Below are positions 10,179 through 22,227 of a stretch of DNA of 64,000 nucleotides, one piece after another. This stretch comes from Dendrophyllia cribrosa (lineage: Eukaryota; Cnidaria; Anthozoa; Scleractinia; Dendrophylliidae), in NCBI GenBank assembly GCA_024195265.1, contig JAJLRJ010000002.1, forward strand, positions 52,793,907 to 52,857,906, given 5' to 3'. The stretch's first letter is position 1; each line of letters starts with the position of its first letter. Position numbers and translations under genes: made by a program. The notes beneath the pieces are model-generated. The model saw only the letters and a list, made by a program, of their open reading frames with translations, was not told the origin of the DNA and searched no databases.

Positions 10179-11728
10179 AGGGACCGTTCATTATTTATGG
10201 GAGGGGGAGGGATGGGTGAGAAAATGGGGGGACCTGAAATTTTAGCCACTGCAAAAGGGGGGGTCCCGGGGAATTTTTTTTGTTATGGAAGGGGGGTCTT
10301 GAAATTTTGAACAGATGATGTCTTAAATAAAAAAGCGAAAACATAACTACAGTGTACCAATAAGAGCGGGGCATCCCAGATTTCATGGCTGGGAGCCTTT
10401 GGGCTCTCTATGATTCTTCTAAGAGCACAGCCTTGCACAGTATTTTGGTGCAGTCATGGAGCATGATTTATAATTTTAATTTCTTTATTTGGTACTTCCA
10501 TAATTGTACACAACATTACTTAAAGTTTTAACTCATCATTAAACATATTACTGGATTGTAACAGTATTAAACTGGAGGGTTTTAGTGATTGACATTAAAA
10601 GTATTAATTAGGGACGGACCATTATTTTTTTGACGGGGGATGTTGCAAAATTTTCACATGCAAACATTTTTTTTATATGTGGCACCTGCTGCAAAGAATT
10701 TATTTTGTGTCTCTGTCCAACTGCCATACTTCCAGCAAACAACTTTTTCTTTATTTTTTGCTTGCATACAATTTATTTCAGTGTTTATAGCCTCTGCAAA
10801 CAATTTATTTCAAAATTTTCCAACACCCCCCGTCAAAAAAATAATGGTCTGTCCCCTAGTATCTGTAACCCTCGCTAAAGGAATTTTCCTCATCTTCTAC
10901 ATGGGCATGAAGTTGAAGAACTGTTAGTAGTATTTTGTAGTTAAATCAGTTCGTCCCTTGTCATCCTTATAAGTGAGTCAACCCACCCACCATTCCTGGT
11001 TTCTGGGTAAGCTCAGTAGCAGTGGTTTTGTATATTGCAATAAATGTTTATATAGCCCAGCTGAGTCTCGGTTGTGATAGTAATTAACAACTATTAAAGT
11101 CTTAACTATAGTTCTTCAAATGCACAGTGGACCAAGTGGTTGAATTGCTTCGATAAAGAAAACCACACAAGAGTCAAAATGCCATAAGTTGTAATAACTA
11201 TTTATTAATAAACAAAAATTTACTGAAAATTATTCTAAACTTTTTTCATTTCCTGTTACAACATGTTATGGTTTTAAGGTTTTCATGTCTGGTTTACACA
11301 GTTTATGTCTCCTCCATATCCTCATTCCCATTGTACCCCAGGCCCATCATATCCCAAATTTACACCTATATGCTTAAAACTAAACATGATATTAGAAGCA
11401 TAGTTTTCAATATCAAGACAGCAATACAGTCACCCCCAAATTTTCACCTACTTTAGATCTGAAAACCAACACGCCAGCCACTACATCATCGTGCCCCCAC
11501 AAAAATACAGTATGGATACATACAATACAACTTTTATTTTATATAAATCAGATTAATAGTCGGGGGGTACTGAAATTCTTCCCCAACAAAACAGGGGGAG
11601 GGGGAACCTGAAAAAATCCAGATTCACTAAGGGGGGAACATGAAACAGTAAAAATGAAAATTTGTTAATTTCTCACCCATCCCCCCCCCCCCCCCCCCCC
11701 CCCCTTCCATAAATATTGAACGGTCCCT
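10179..11728. mobile_element. Inverted-repeat element with agggaccgttca ends (1.55 kb)
   Basis: The left end agggaccgttcattatttatggga and the right end (in reverse complement agggaccgttcaatatttatgga) are inverted, and both lead into long G-rich stretches on the inward strand. The right end has a C run of over 20 nt. No transposase frame. A smaller TIR element is nested at 10,609-10,858. It sits between the arms of the 9268/12,262 inverted pair. Confidence 0.7.
10609..10858. mobile_element. 250 bp MITE with ~35 bp terminal inverted repeats
   Basis: The left terminus tagggacggaccattatt and the right terminus aataatggtctgtcccct are inverted, and the match continues through gacgggggatgttg / caacaccccccgtc. 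The TA at each end may be the target duplication. Overlapping open frames (10,630-10,927) are only reading through it. Confidence 0.78.
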
Positions 11729-11816
11729 TATGCTTGTCCAACCATAGCCGGAGGTCCTTAAAATCAAGGCTTGAAATTGGATCTTTTGGAAGTGTTCCAA
11801 TTCCATGGTGTGTCCT

Positions 11817-12262
11817 GCGAGTCTACCATAAAAACAACTTACCGAGTTGAAAGGAATACATTCGAATGTGACAGTAAGTGTTTGATTTCGATGCGGCCAC
11901 GCTGAATCGCGCGATTTTTCTCGGCTTTGAGGCCATAATTTGTTTTAAGAAACTTTCCAAGCAAGTTGAACAAGCAACGCAATGGCGATCAAGAAAAAAC
12001 AATCTTCGTGTAAGAAGGCACGAAAATGGCGCGATAGATGCAGCTCGCTGATTGAGCAGAAAAATACAATGCCAGAAATTTTCTACCCAATCGGAGACGG
12101 GGATTTCAAATGGTCGTGGAACTGGTTCGGTAAGTGTAGAAACCCAGGGGCTCGTTCGCTCGCTCTTGAAAACTTTCGTCGCGCTGATTTTTGCCGAGTT
12201 TTTACTTCGTCCCTCCCCGACTAACTGCCCCTGGGTCTCCGAGGATGGTCGTTGTCGCGTTA
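11817..12262 (+). repeat. Nested inverted repeat, right arm (~430 bp)
   Basis: Inverted partner of 9268-9712. It retains the 14 bp missing there, so its plus-strand frame from 11,982 runs 50 codons (starting MAIKKKQSSCKKARKW) up to a donor-like G|GTAAGT near 12,131. On the minus strand a second frame (MASKPR...) starts at 11,936, only 45 bp away, and also ends at a donor-like CGGTAAGT near 11,836. Confidence 0.88.
11982..12131 (+). other. Exon-like frame ending at a splice-donor consensus
   Basis: ATG plus about 50 codons of a basic, then aromatic-rich peptide (ending FKWSWNWFG), followed directly by gtaagtgtag. I do not recognise the protein. The divergent partner frame on the other strand has the same architecture. 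It may be captured first exons of a host or transposon gene, or chance. Confidence 0.25.
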
Positions 12263-12264
12263 AA

Positions 12265-12798
12265 TGTTCTACGTAGTATCAGCCTTGCTCTATACTTTGA
12301 GTTTAAGGCAGGTCGTCATCCTGAATGACCGCCATCTTGGATCCGCCATCTAAAATTATCACCATGTTAGAAAAGCGACAAAATTGAGTAAATTAGTCAA
12401 TTAATTTATTATTTAATTTATTTATGATCAATCAATTTTTCATTTAATTAATCAATTAATTAATAAGTCAATTAATCCAAATCAAAAGAAAAATGCGAAA
12501 ATGATTTTAAATTGTAAACTGTACTGCAAGAAAGTTATAAAAAAGTTTCCTTCTAAGTGTTAATTTAACCAGAAAACTTCAAAATTTGGTATTCACTACG
12601 AAGTTAAAAAAATCCGTTTAATAAAATTTAGGTAAACTTGTCAAAATATGGTTGTCATGGAAACATCACTAACAAAAACCTGTTGCCCAAAATGATAAAT
12701 TACAGTAAAAGGCGCGAAGTTTTGTGGGTATTGTTTCTAAAGTTATAAACGTTGAAAGTCAACGCTGGCACTGAGCCCCCTTACCCCTCTGAATGAGG
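12265..12798 (-). mobile_element. Diverged relative of the TTA-flanked element at 400-1340
   Basis: In reverse complement it begins ttaacctcattcaga and retains the order of landmarks seen in 400-1340: the gttgtcatggaaac palindrome-like site near 12,655 and the gatggcggatccaagatggc block (12,331-12,350). Copy 2 retains three extra bases in its end (ccccggtctgaat), closer to the intact terminus. The left boundary is unclear. Confidence 0.5.
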
Positions 12799-13100
12799 TT
12801 AACACTTTAACTGCCAAGAGTGCCAAACATCAAAATTCAAGAAAAATCCCAAATTTTATTTTATAAAATACTGAAAAACAAATGGTATCATGCAAAAGTA
12901 CTACTGAAGAGGTTTGTTTTGAATGGTCACATCATATGATTTCATCAACAGACTCAAAAGTTAGAACAAATAATACCATGCAAAAGTACTGCCAAAGAGG
13001 TTTCATTTAAATGGTCACACCACAGGATTTCGTCCACAGACTCAAAAGTTAGAACTACACTACATGTCTTCATTGTTGACTCTGGGAGTGAAAGGGTTAA
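12799..13100. mobile_element. 302 bp TTAA-flanked MITE with an internal 92 bp duplication
   Basis: Ends are TTAA-cactttaactgccaagagtg and ggagtgaaaggg-TTAA, imperfect inverted repeats. The interior consists of two copies of a unit of about 92 bp (12,878-12,968 and 12,970-13,060) ending in cagactcaaaagttagaac. The terminus resembles a MITE family common in corals (from memory). Confidence 0.72.
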
Positions 13101-16100
13101 GGTCCCTACCTTATCATTGTTGTAGGGAGAAATGACATTTTAATCGCTCATCACAGATTAATTTTAATTTGCAAATGAGACGTTAAGCGGCATTTTTATC
13201 CGCTTAGTTATTCCGCCCGTCTACACGCGAGTAAGCTCCAGACTAATCGTAACAAATTAAATCTCCTATATCTCTTTAGCGGATCAAATAAAAGGTAGGA
13301 AACATAATGAACTTTTCGGCAGATGATATTCATAAGTTTTCATCAGTTTTGTGAATAATGTGCGGGAAATTGCCTGCCAAGCGAAACCAATTTACTCGGC
13401 AACTCTTCGTAATATGAACCCTCACATTGATGAGTGACATATAATTGGATATAGCACGGCACTTTAAGAAAAGCAATCTCCGCGGTCATCGAGCAAAAAT
13501 GTCTAATAATCACTCCCGGATATAAGTCAGTCGGTGGTGGATCTGAAGAAAGAATATTAACAAACGGTGACGAAATTCTAAACCTTTTCTTATCTAAAAT
13601 CTTATCAAACTCGATGCAGAATAGTATAAAAGTTTCGACTTGAGTTATAAACTTCTTGAATTGACGTTTATTTGATCAGTCAAGGCAATCGGCGGACAAA
13701 AATGATAAATGCGTGTGCCGTGTGTCTATGTTTACTTCCACTATATGATTAATTCTAAAAAGGTACTTCATCTGTTGCCTTCACAATTCAGCCTCACGAC
13801 ACGACACTACTATGTCGCTCCCGCAATTTAATTTGTTCATATTTCTTCATTGAACTTTAATTTTTTAACATGAAGCGCTCTCTCAGTTAAGTGATATTGG
13901 GCATGACCAAACCCTAACATGATTCTCGGCAAAAGAACTGGCGGATTTGCGCATCAACGGCAGTTCTTTTAATTATATTTTCTTTTCCGGTCATACGCTT
14001 CTTATTTTTGTAAAATCCACTTAAGCGATACAACTCGTTTGATTTTAATTTAGAGTTTTAGTTTGATAGGCCGAGTTGCATGTAATGAACACCATGTCAA
14101 GTCCGCCTTCCGACAAATAACGAGAAAATAATACTGGCGTTCTGTTGCGATGTTTGCTTTGTGGGGAAAATTGAAGTGTTTTCGAAATACAAACGTAATT
14201 ATGCCCAGGAGCTATGTTAGCGAACATCTGCTGGGTTAGCCGTGCGAAAACAACGCATGTATGAATGTACCAATGAACTATCCTTTTTTCTCTCTATTTT
14301 TTTATTACTAAATATTGCCGTCTACGAACAATAATTTAAATAGCAGAAGCAAACTTACGGCTATTAAGCATTTTCCACTAAAGGCGGGATTGACGGACGC
14401 AAGATAAATAACTTAACCAAAGTCTCTGTTGTTGTTATTAGTCGCAGAGGCCGCCGACAGGGCTAAAACACATCAGTATTCATATTCTTGGGAAACCAAT
14501 GAAATGTGCCTATTTGCTTATTTAAAGAACGGGCGGTTTATCTTTTATAACTAAAAAAGCGATCATGTTTTCGTTCTTCTCGAATTTTTCCAAGCCTTTA
14601 ACTTCCCAGTAACCGGCATTTCAGTTTGGACAACTCCTTGACAACTTTAAGATTTTTGGCTTCAAGGACAATTCGGTGAGGCAACCACTGAAAGCGGTAT
14701 TCACTGCTATTATCTTGCAGCTTACTTTGTGGTCACTTTGCATTTGTAACTGCCTGACTTAATGGAACACACAATTATCCTTGAATTTTCTCGCTGTGAA
14801 AGTAATGAAACAGGGAACCTGCTATGAATTGCTGTCGATTTCGTTCTCGCTCAATATAATTGTAAGCATAACACGCGGCAAAGTTACCAGATACTTCGAG
14901 CTCGCTTAACAAAACGAAGACCTGCTGATTTAGTTTATAAGGTAAGTGCAATTCGTCTTGCAACAACAAAACATTACAAAACCAATGATAAAAGACTGAG
15001 TAAATCAAATCTAAAATACTATCATGAATATTTGTTCGAAGTGACATCGCATGTATCTTCTTGTTTATATCATTATAAGCGATCCATGAGTTAAAACGAA
15101 AAAAAAAACATATTTTAGTTGTTATCTAGATTAAACATGAAGGGAACAAAAACCTGTCTTGAATTAATTTCAAGGCTACAATAATTTGAATTAGAAAAAC
15201 TAAACTAAGGACGAAAAGTATTCGTCACGGTAAGCTGACTTCACTGCTTGCTCAGCCAAAATGTTGCATGCATTTTAGGATTTAAAACGTTTTTGGCTTG
15301 AAAATGTGGCGCATATTCAAAATGAGTCCGCTGCTTGGAGCAGTGCTACTTAGAAATGACCAGCCCATGTACAAAGCAAGGCTTAGCTTAGCTTTGGGCC
15401 AATCTTGATAATCTCCTTCAAACACAAGCAGTCTGACTGTAAACCGAAATCAAAATGAAACTACTGTTAAGTTTGAGAAGTAACGAACTCCAGAACTGAG
15501 GTAGGGATCGATATGTTCCTAAAAATATATACTGCTGAATTTTTTTCATTTGAATTGCCACGCTGATTCGGGATTATATCCGCACAGGCGAAATTTCTCA
15601 TGGCGGTTATAAAGAAAAGCATTTCTTTAAACGAAGACATGCTTTTTCGTACTTTGTGCCTTCAATAATGCCCAACATTTTCTTTCAACCTAAACAGTAC
15701 GATATAAAGTGAACTAAAGGAAGAACGAGGCACATCCATTTGTATCAATTTTTCAAAGACACGGGGAAGAAATTTAGCCTAAAAATTAACTTCAATTTGC
15801 AATCCATTTGCAACCTGGCCATCCGCTATTTAAAGCATACATTAATGGATTCAATACACTAAAAAGGTAATGGTTAACATAACTAGACTATTATTTAAGA
15901 TTTCCTTTTATGCTTTTAAAAGTGATGGGGATAAAATTTTTACATTTGCCGACATTACTTTATGACTAAACTGATGTGTTTTGCGTGTTTGTGAAAGTTG
16001 GCGCTGGCAAGGTAAATAAACGGAAATAAAAATAGAAAATAAACTAAGCAAACCAATGCCAGCTATTTGAACAAGAAATAAGGCGTGACCAATCAATTAT

Positions 16101-16540
16101 TACTTTCCGGAACATGTCCATCCCTTGAATTAGGGACGTCGTTTTTTGCTGGGCCCGATCAAAAGCCTCCTAATGCTAATTCTGTTTAAATGCTTCTTTA
16201 GTTTGCTGCATTTTGTTTTAGTTTGATAGTTATCAAAGGCGAATTTTAGCCCGAATTGCGTTTACAGGCATTGACGTTGTTAAGGTGTATACCTGAATTC
16301 AAATTTGATCCCATTCCTGGATTATTTTAATCCTCCATTTTAAAGTGAGCGATGCAGATTGTTTTATGCGAGGCTCCAGTCATCGTGTCTCCCGTACCTT
16401 TCCAAATCATAGTGTTTACTATACTTAAAATATTAGTATGAAAATTGTATTCACCACTGCTCGAGTCAGATGTGAACACAAATTAGAACTCGGAAATTCA
16501 ACCTGTATTTTTTCATCTGAAATTCACGCAAGGACTCACA
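13101..16540. other. Interior of the inverted-repeat region, nothing recognised
   Basis: 3.4 kb of AT-rich sequence. The longest open frames are about 90 codons (14,775-15,047, minus), with no recognisable domain and no gene context. I see no clear transposon termini. Confidence 0.45.
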
Positions 16541-17791
16541 ATAATATATATATATAGATAGGCTTAGCCTAACAGCGGAGCTCTCTGAACAGAAACGATG
16601 ATGATAAGCTTAACTTAGGTAAAAGGTCAACACAAGAAAAATTAGAATTAAAATTGGCCGCCGGACTATTTTTCAATTTAAGCAATTCTCAAAAAAACAG
16701 TATTACGCGACCGTCTGCACAGTACATTTCATCTACAGAAAAGCTCAAATTTTTCTCGGTCTAGAATAACTAGTACTGACTAATTTCCGAATAAAATACA
16801 CCTGTTCCGAATCGAAAATTGCCCGAAAAACTGGTTTGGAAATCAAAATTGCAAAAAATCGCTTTTAAACCTATGTAATGAATGAACAAACACCTAAAAA
16901 TGGACAACAAAATCTTCTTTTGAAACATTTATTCAAATATCCGTTAGTTTATGTTAAAAAGAAAAAAGCGTACCATTAGCGCATCGAGGAGCTGTCTGGC
17001 TGAGCACATGGCGAAAGTCAAGATGTCAAATCGACTTAATTTGAGCACGTTTTATAAACATTTCTCCAAAACTAACGAGAATACAAAGAAAAAGTCAATC
17101 ACAAGTTGATATCAACATAAATTCGTATAGAAAAATGTAATTTCTTTTACCGTTAAGTCCCTCGCTGCTTGAAGATTCTTTAAAACTCCGCTTCTTCGCG
17201 GATTCAAAAGTTCCTCGAAGCAAGAATTCATCACTTAAAGCTCTTCTTTTTCTGAGTATTCTTTAAAGCTTTCTCTTTCTATTTTGAATATTTTAAATGT
17301 GTGTTATTGCAAAATCACGGCCGGTTTTGGTCGGCACGGCAGTCAGTGGGTCAAAGGAGTTTTATTACAGCTCTAAACAAATGTCCTAAGACGAAATCAG
17401 GTTTAAAAATAAGCACTTAGCTCTATATTCCTACAAAAACGCTTGACTTGCAGAGTTACGCAGCCTCAAATGCGGTCTTGACCACTGTTTGAGAAATGTG
17501 GAACCTGTGTAGAGTAGCAAACCGCGAAAAAATGCAAAAGTGTTTACTGTAGCTAACGTACATCGGTTGTGTAGCTACGCGAAAACAAAGCCTTGCTTTG
17601 GTTTCAAAATTGCTAAGATACCGGATGTTGTGTGACGTCATACGTGCATGTTTTCCGACGTCATACGCGCCCGCGAGCTAGCTCTGCCCAACGGACGGAC
17701 GGACGCGCCCGCGGAACATTTCGCTAGCCATGACCATGAAAATTGACGGGCATAGGTTCTATGAGTATGGAGCTCCGCGAGAGCTCCGCTA
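16541..17791 (-). repeat. Right inverted arm (~1.25 kb)
   Basis: Reverse complement of the left arm, uninterrupted. It preserves the empty LINE site near 17,590 and ends gagagctccgcta followed by TTAA at 17,792-17,795. Confidence 0.85.
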
Positions 17792-17884
17792 TTAAAGGGG
17801 CCATGTCACTATTTTTTGTATCATTTTAAAAGCCAAAAAACATATTTCTATGAATGGAAAATAAAAAATAACGCTCCCGTTTAG

Positions 17885-18012
17885 TTAAAGGGACACAGTC
17901 ACCTATTTTTAGTATCACTTTGAAAAGCCAAAAACAAAAAACATATTTGTTTCAATGGAATCCTACAATCCTACAAATAATGGTCCAGTTTTGCGTGACA
18001 ATGCCCCTTTAA
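17885..18012. mobile_element. 128 bp TTAA-flanked MITE (internally deleted), with an adjoining fragment
   Basis: Ends are TTAA-agggacacagtcacc and gcgtgacaatgcccct-TTAA. It is a shortened form of the 398 bp family member at 26,295-26,692, in the opposite orientation. The preceding 17,796-17,884 (ttaaaggggccatgtcac, then ...cattttaaaagcc) is a second, partial member, so elements of this family inserted in or beside one another at TTAA sites. Confidence 0.75.
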
Positions 18013-21000
18013 TCATTGTTATACTAGTGCACTGAAGCTGTAAATAAGTTAGTGTCTTTGATTGCGGATCACCTGGATGGAAATGGATTGAAAACTTGAA
18101 ACAATGGGAAACATCGCTTGAATCTGATTCTGGTTTGTTCCCTCGTCGATGATCAGTGCTCTAAGAACCTCTTTTGAAAGAGCAAAGGTGATTATAGTCA
18201 AATATTTGACCAAAAAGAGCAAAATCCTCGTGACATTATTGCCCCATTAACAACAAGGTAAGTGTAGTTTTTACTCCGTTTTCTTTCCGCACTCTATCCG
18301 CATGACAACAAAAAGCTTGAGAAGGTGAAATTGTTTTAATTCATTCCGGATAATTTATTGACGTAAACTTTTTGTTTATATTAACAAATTTAAAAAACGT
18401 TCTCTGGTTAAAAAGTTTTAAATATACGAGCTTGCGATTGCCAGTCTGCAATCTTTGACAAATAATGAATAAAAAGCGCGAGCTTGGATAATTATAAACT
18501 AATTTCATGGATAAATTTCAAAACGAAGGTTCATCTAGACTAAATGTATGTTTGGTATGGGATCTGACATCTCTCAATAGAAAAAATGTTTTTAGGATCT
18601 TAAAATCTTTACAAGCATTCGACAAAAATACTGAAAAAAGAAAATACTATAAGAAGCAAGGGCTGACAACTGCGTAGACATGGCAAAAAATTGGATGACA
18701 TTTGCCTCTAATTTTTTAACTCGTCCCCAGACCTCTCATTTGACCCTTAAAATCACAGCGAAAACACCATTTTTTGAAGGGAAAATTAAAATTTCGCCCA
18801 TTTACGGATTACTTTTCGAAAATCCACACTCGGATTCCCAGCAACTTGGTTATTATTCTATCTGGAAACGTTAAAATATTTTAATAACTTAAAAAAGTCC
18901 CGTCATTTTGACCTTGAAGTGACCAATGTCACGTAACGGCTTGTATGGAGTTCAACCGCGCGGTCATCGCTTTTAGCGGTATAACGCATTTTAATAGGCG
19001 TGATGTCAACATCCACACCCGGTTTTGAGGAGACTGGGATCTAGTGAACATTTAAGTGGGAAATATGATTTAGTTGAAGTGAAAAAATAAAACCGTCATT
19101 GGCGACTTGCGCGGACTACCGCCCAGGCCGTTCGAGCTCAACTTCGCATGGACAATCGTTCATTTTGGTAACGCGCATGCCCGGAGCAAATGTCTCCTTT
19201 CGGGGGGCAATTTTTTGGTATGAAGTAACGCAACACTGACCAAACCGAAAGTTTAAATGCAACTGTGGACAAAGTATTTTCGAAGAAAAGTTCAAAAAAA
19301 GAAATGCTATGTGAACTCGGCATAAATTTAAAGGTGGAGACGCCCAAGTGATTTTGTTCTTAATATGGAGAGTCCTGCATGGTTTAGCCTGGAGTTTTTA
19401 TTACGCAGGTCAGTGAATTATTGTTTACACATAAGAGTTGGCATATATTAAGTACATTTTTTTTTCAGAAATCTTCCATCTGGTACACGATTATTGTCCA
19501 CCCACAACAATTTACAGCAGCTGGTTATACTGAAATTAAATGGAGTTGTTAATATTCTATTCTTGCAACAGAAAGGAAAAGTCACTGTCTTGAAGCAATC
19601 TCTTGTTGTTGTTGTTGTTGTTTTTTCCTTCCTTTCTTTTTTCTTTTTTCTTTTACTTACAGGAATTTTTTCTTTTTCTTTTTTTTTTGTTCCTTATTTT
19701 ACTTACATGAATTTCTAGCAAGATTCGCCTAAAACTCGAGGTTTTTTTTTTCTTTTTGGGCAGATCTAACTTAATTAGCTCGTTTCTTCAAAATTGACGG
19801 CTGGTTGTTTTATATCATTACGCAATATTCCTGTGGTAGTTCCCACTGAAACCGCACAGCAGACGTATCTAACCAGTGACCCAGCAGGTTTTTCTGGTAA
19901 TTAATACTCCAGCAAATTTGTTGGAAGGCATCATTGCGTTTCATTGGATGGAAGTATCAATGTTGTGACTTTCTAAATTGAGGGGTATTATAATTCAATG
20001 TATAACAACTTTACAAGCAAAACCGCTAAATCATTATTCGGAAAAGTATATCACCTTCGAACGAATTGATACGGTATGTATATAGATTCAACAAATTATT
20101 TCGATGACTTTAACAAAACAATTTCTCAGGTGTTTTTAAATGGCGTACAAAAGTTTTCGCAGGCATTTTTTCTGATTTTCACAATATTCCGGCTCTTGTG
20201 ACATTTAAAATGTTTTTTTTTTGGTTGCTGGAACTGGACATATGTCTAAAAAGAAAAAAGCCAATCAAAATATCGAAAAATCTCAACAACGACTAATTAT
20301 TGTTTTGTGATGAACACTGTGGCATTTTTAGCCGTTTTGCTACTTCACCGCTCAGTAGATTCAGCTACCGACGCCAATCTGAATCTTAAATGCAGGTTAA
20401 TGTGGTCTCAAGTCTTACTCGAAACTTAACAGAACTGTTACAGTGTATTTATTAATGTTAAAAGTGAACTTCAATTATTCCTTTTAATCTGCTATCTTTT
20501 AGATCCTTTTAGGCCTGGCGTTTTGAGTTAGGATATCATTAGAAAGTACATTAAGGTCGGGGGTCATACTTGTCAAGTAAAAATTTGTAAGACAATTTTG
20601 GCAGGAGTTTTACTTTATTTATTTAAAGGGTTATGTATTGCGGTCGTTTGGACGCCGATTTCGCTTAAACTTAAAGCTGAAGAGATATCGAGGAATGATG
20701 ATCTGTTATTTGACGGAACTAGCTACATAGGTAGATTTTATGTTTTTTGACGGAACTGGCTTTATTGAAATGCTTTAACTAACTAAAGTATAAAATTTGT
20801 AACTATCGATTTTGTGTCCATGTTTCCTCCTTGATAAGAACACAAAGTTACTTCATTTTACCAACAATTGATCCGGCAAAAGCTATATATATTGTGTCAT
20901 GACATAGACAGATTTTATTATTTAAAGTTTCATTGAATTTAGTAAGCCTTTAAGGTGTAAAGTTTATAAAGTGAGAATTAACACCTTTCTCAGGGCCTTC

Positions 21001-21424
21001 CTTTTAGTAGTAAGGCTTTTTAAAAACATCTACGTCTGTTATGACATACTTTATTACATCTAGTTCACATACCCGTAGTGTCAGCTGACTAAGTTTTATA
21101 TCGATCTGCGCTCAATTCTTGGACACAAAATTACCGATTTTGAGGCCTTCGAAGGCGTCCTGAGTAAAACATGAATGCACTTGCTAAAGCTATCAAATAA
21201 TTATCGTGATTATGGCAATTCCAGTCCATGAGCTATTGTCATAATGCGGAAAAAAAAACAACTTGCAACTTACGAATTTTGATTTTACGAAAGAATAAGA
21301 TGCAACATGGTTTGAATCACGTGGAATTACTGCACGTTTCGTGTATCGTCGGTATTAGTCGTCGCGCGCCCATTTCATCCCCGACTTTAAATTAAATTAA
21401 ATTCAAGTAATTGATTGATTGATT
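18013..21424. other. Non-coding region upstream of the receptor gene
   Basis: No gene recognised. A splice-donor-like caacaag|gtaagtgtag lies at 18,251-18,266 and is one candidate 5' end for the untranslated first exon implied by the acceptor at 22,180; nothing in the sequence proves the pairing. A pyrimidine-rich low-complexity stretch (GTT repeats then T/C runs) lies at 19,603-19,755. Its run lengths differ between copies. Confidence 0.35.
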
Positions 21425-21576
21425 CAGCGTTTTCACTTTACGTCATAGCCGCCATATTGGTGTTCCCGTACAAAAGAATTTTAATTAACTTCTTTTGTTA
21501 GGAACACCAACATGGCTGCCATGGCCTTTGTCATTTGAGTCCCACGGGACTGAAGGTCACGTGAGTGAAAACGCTC
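21425..21576. mobile_element. Hairpin MITE (~150 bp) between TTGA/TTCA microsatellites
   Basis: Outer inverted ends are cagcgttttcac and gtgaaaacgctc. An inner inverted pair is gccgccatattggtgttcc / ggaacaccaacatggctgcc, around a short loop. Flanked by TTGA repeats on both sides, and by an ATTC tract to 21,625 on the right. Confidence 0.65.
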
Positions 21577-22170
21577 TATTGATTGATTGATTGATTCATT
21601 CATTCATTCATTCATTCATTCATTAACTACAAGTTAATATAAGGGCCGGTAGCACGATGATGCTTGGTGATAAAAAATAATGAAGAGCTAATTTAAGTAA
21701 CAATGCGTGTAAGAAGTAGGCAATGCTCTATTGTTCCGCGGCATTTCGCTTTCCCCACATAAGATCGTTTAGGTATTTTTTCCTGAGAATTCATCAACCT
21801 ATGGACAACATGTTTTTTAAATAAAATTTACTGGAACTTTATTTTAAAGTGATGTTTCTTTTGTGCTACAAGATTTCATCCAATCGTGAAACTCCAAACC
21901 AATGGCCAAGAAAGGCTTCTAATTTTACATGTTTCCCACATAGAATTTTGGTTGCATTATAAAACTCAGAAAAGTTTTTACTAAACTGGGAATCAATTAG
22001 TAAACTGGAGAGAAATAAATGCAATGCCTGGTTAAGTTATGGTAGATTTTCACGTTTTAGCCAATGAGGTGGATGGTTTCAACAATATCACAATTAACAC
22101 CTTTCTGCATTCCCTGTCGTTAGCGTGCCTACTTCTTACTTAAGGACCATTACTTAACAAGCAATTTGAT

Positions 22171-22180
22171 CTTGTTTCAG
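22171..22180 (+). promoter_or_regulatory. Probable 3' splice site in the receptor 5' UTR
   Basis: A pyrimidine-rich cttgtttcag lies 47 bp before the receptor ATG. The paralogue at 29,614 has cttgttccag at the same relative place (29,575-29,584). Its conservation between paralogues suggests an intron in the 5' leader, with the whole coding sequence in one downstream exon. Confidence 0.5.
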
Positions 22181-22227
22181 GTAATATCCACGCAAAAAGA
22201 ATTACTGCTTCTGTCGGAGCTGACGCG

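Larger units (their letters stand above)
2748..17795. mobile_element. ~15 kb TTAA-flanked region bounded by ~1.25 kb inverted arms
   Basis: The left end is TTAA followed by tagcggggc; the right end is gagctccgcta followed by TTAA. Long inverted arms (2752-7221 minus a later LINE, and 16,541-17,791) enclose about 9.3 kb. The interior holds a dead receptor fragment, a second inverted pair and several MITEs, but no transposase frame. Removing the LINE gives an original length near 11.8 kb. It could be a large non-autonomous DNA transposon with captured DNA, or two separate copies of a ~1.25 kb repeat that landed in opposite orientation. No TTAA flanks the inner end of the right arm, which favours the single-element view slightly. 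Confidence 0.5.

Noticed and set aside
12878..13060. CRISPR-like repeat/spacer array
   Set aside because: Only two long diverged units, inside a MITE in a eukaryotic genome. No array.
14775..15047. 90-codon minus-strand frame in the interior of the 15 kb region
   Set aside because: No recognisable sequence features, and no splice or promoter context. The length is expected by chance in 3.4 kb of non-coding DNA.
2748..17795. Maverick/Polinton-type giant transposon
   Set aside because: The size fits, but there is no polymerase, integrase, ATPase or protease frame, and the ends show TTAA rather than a 6 bp duplication.
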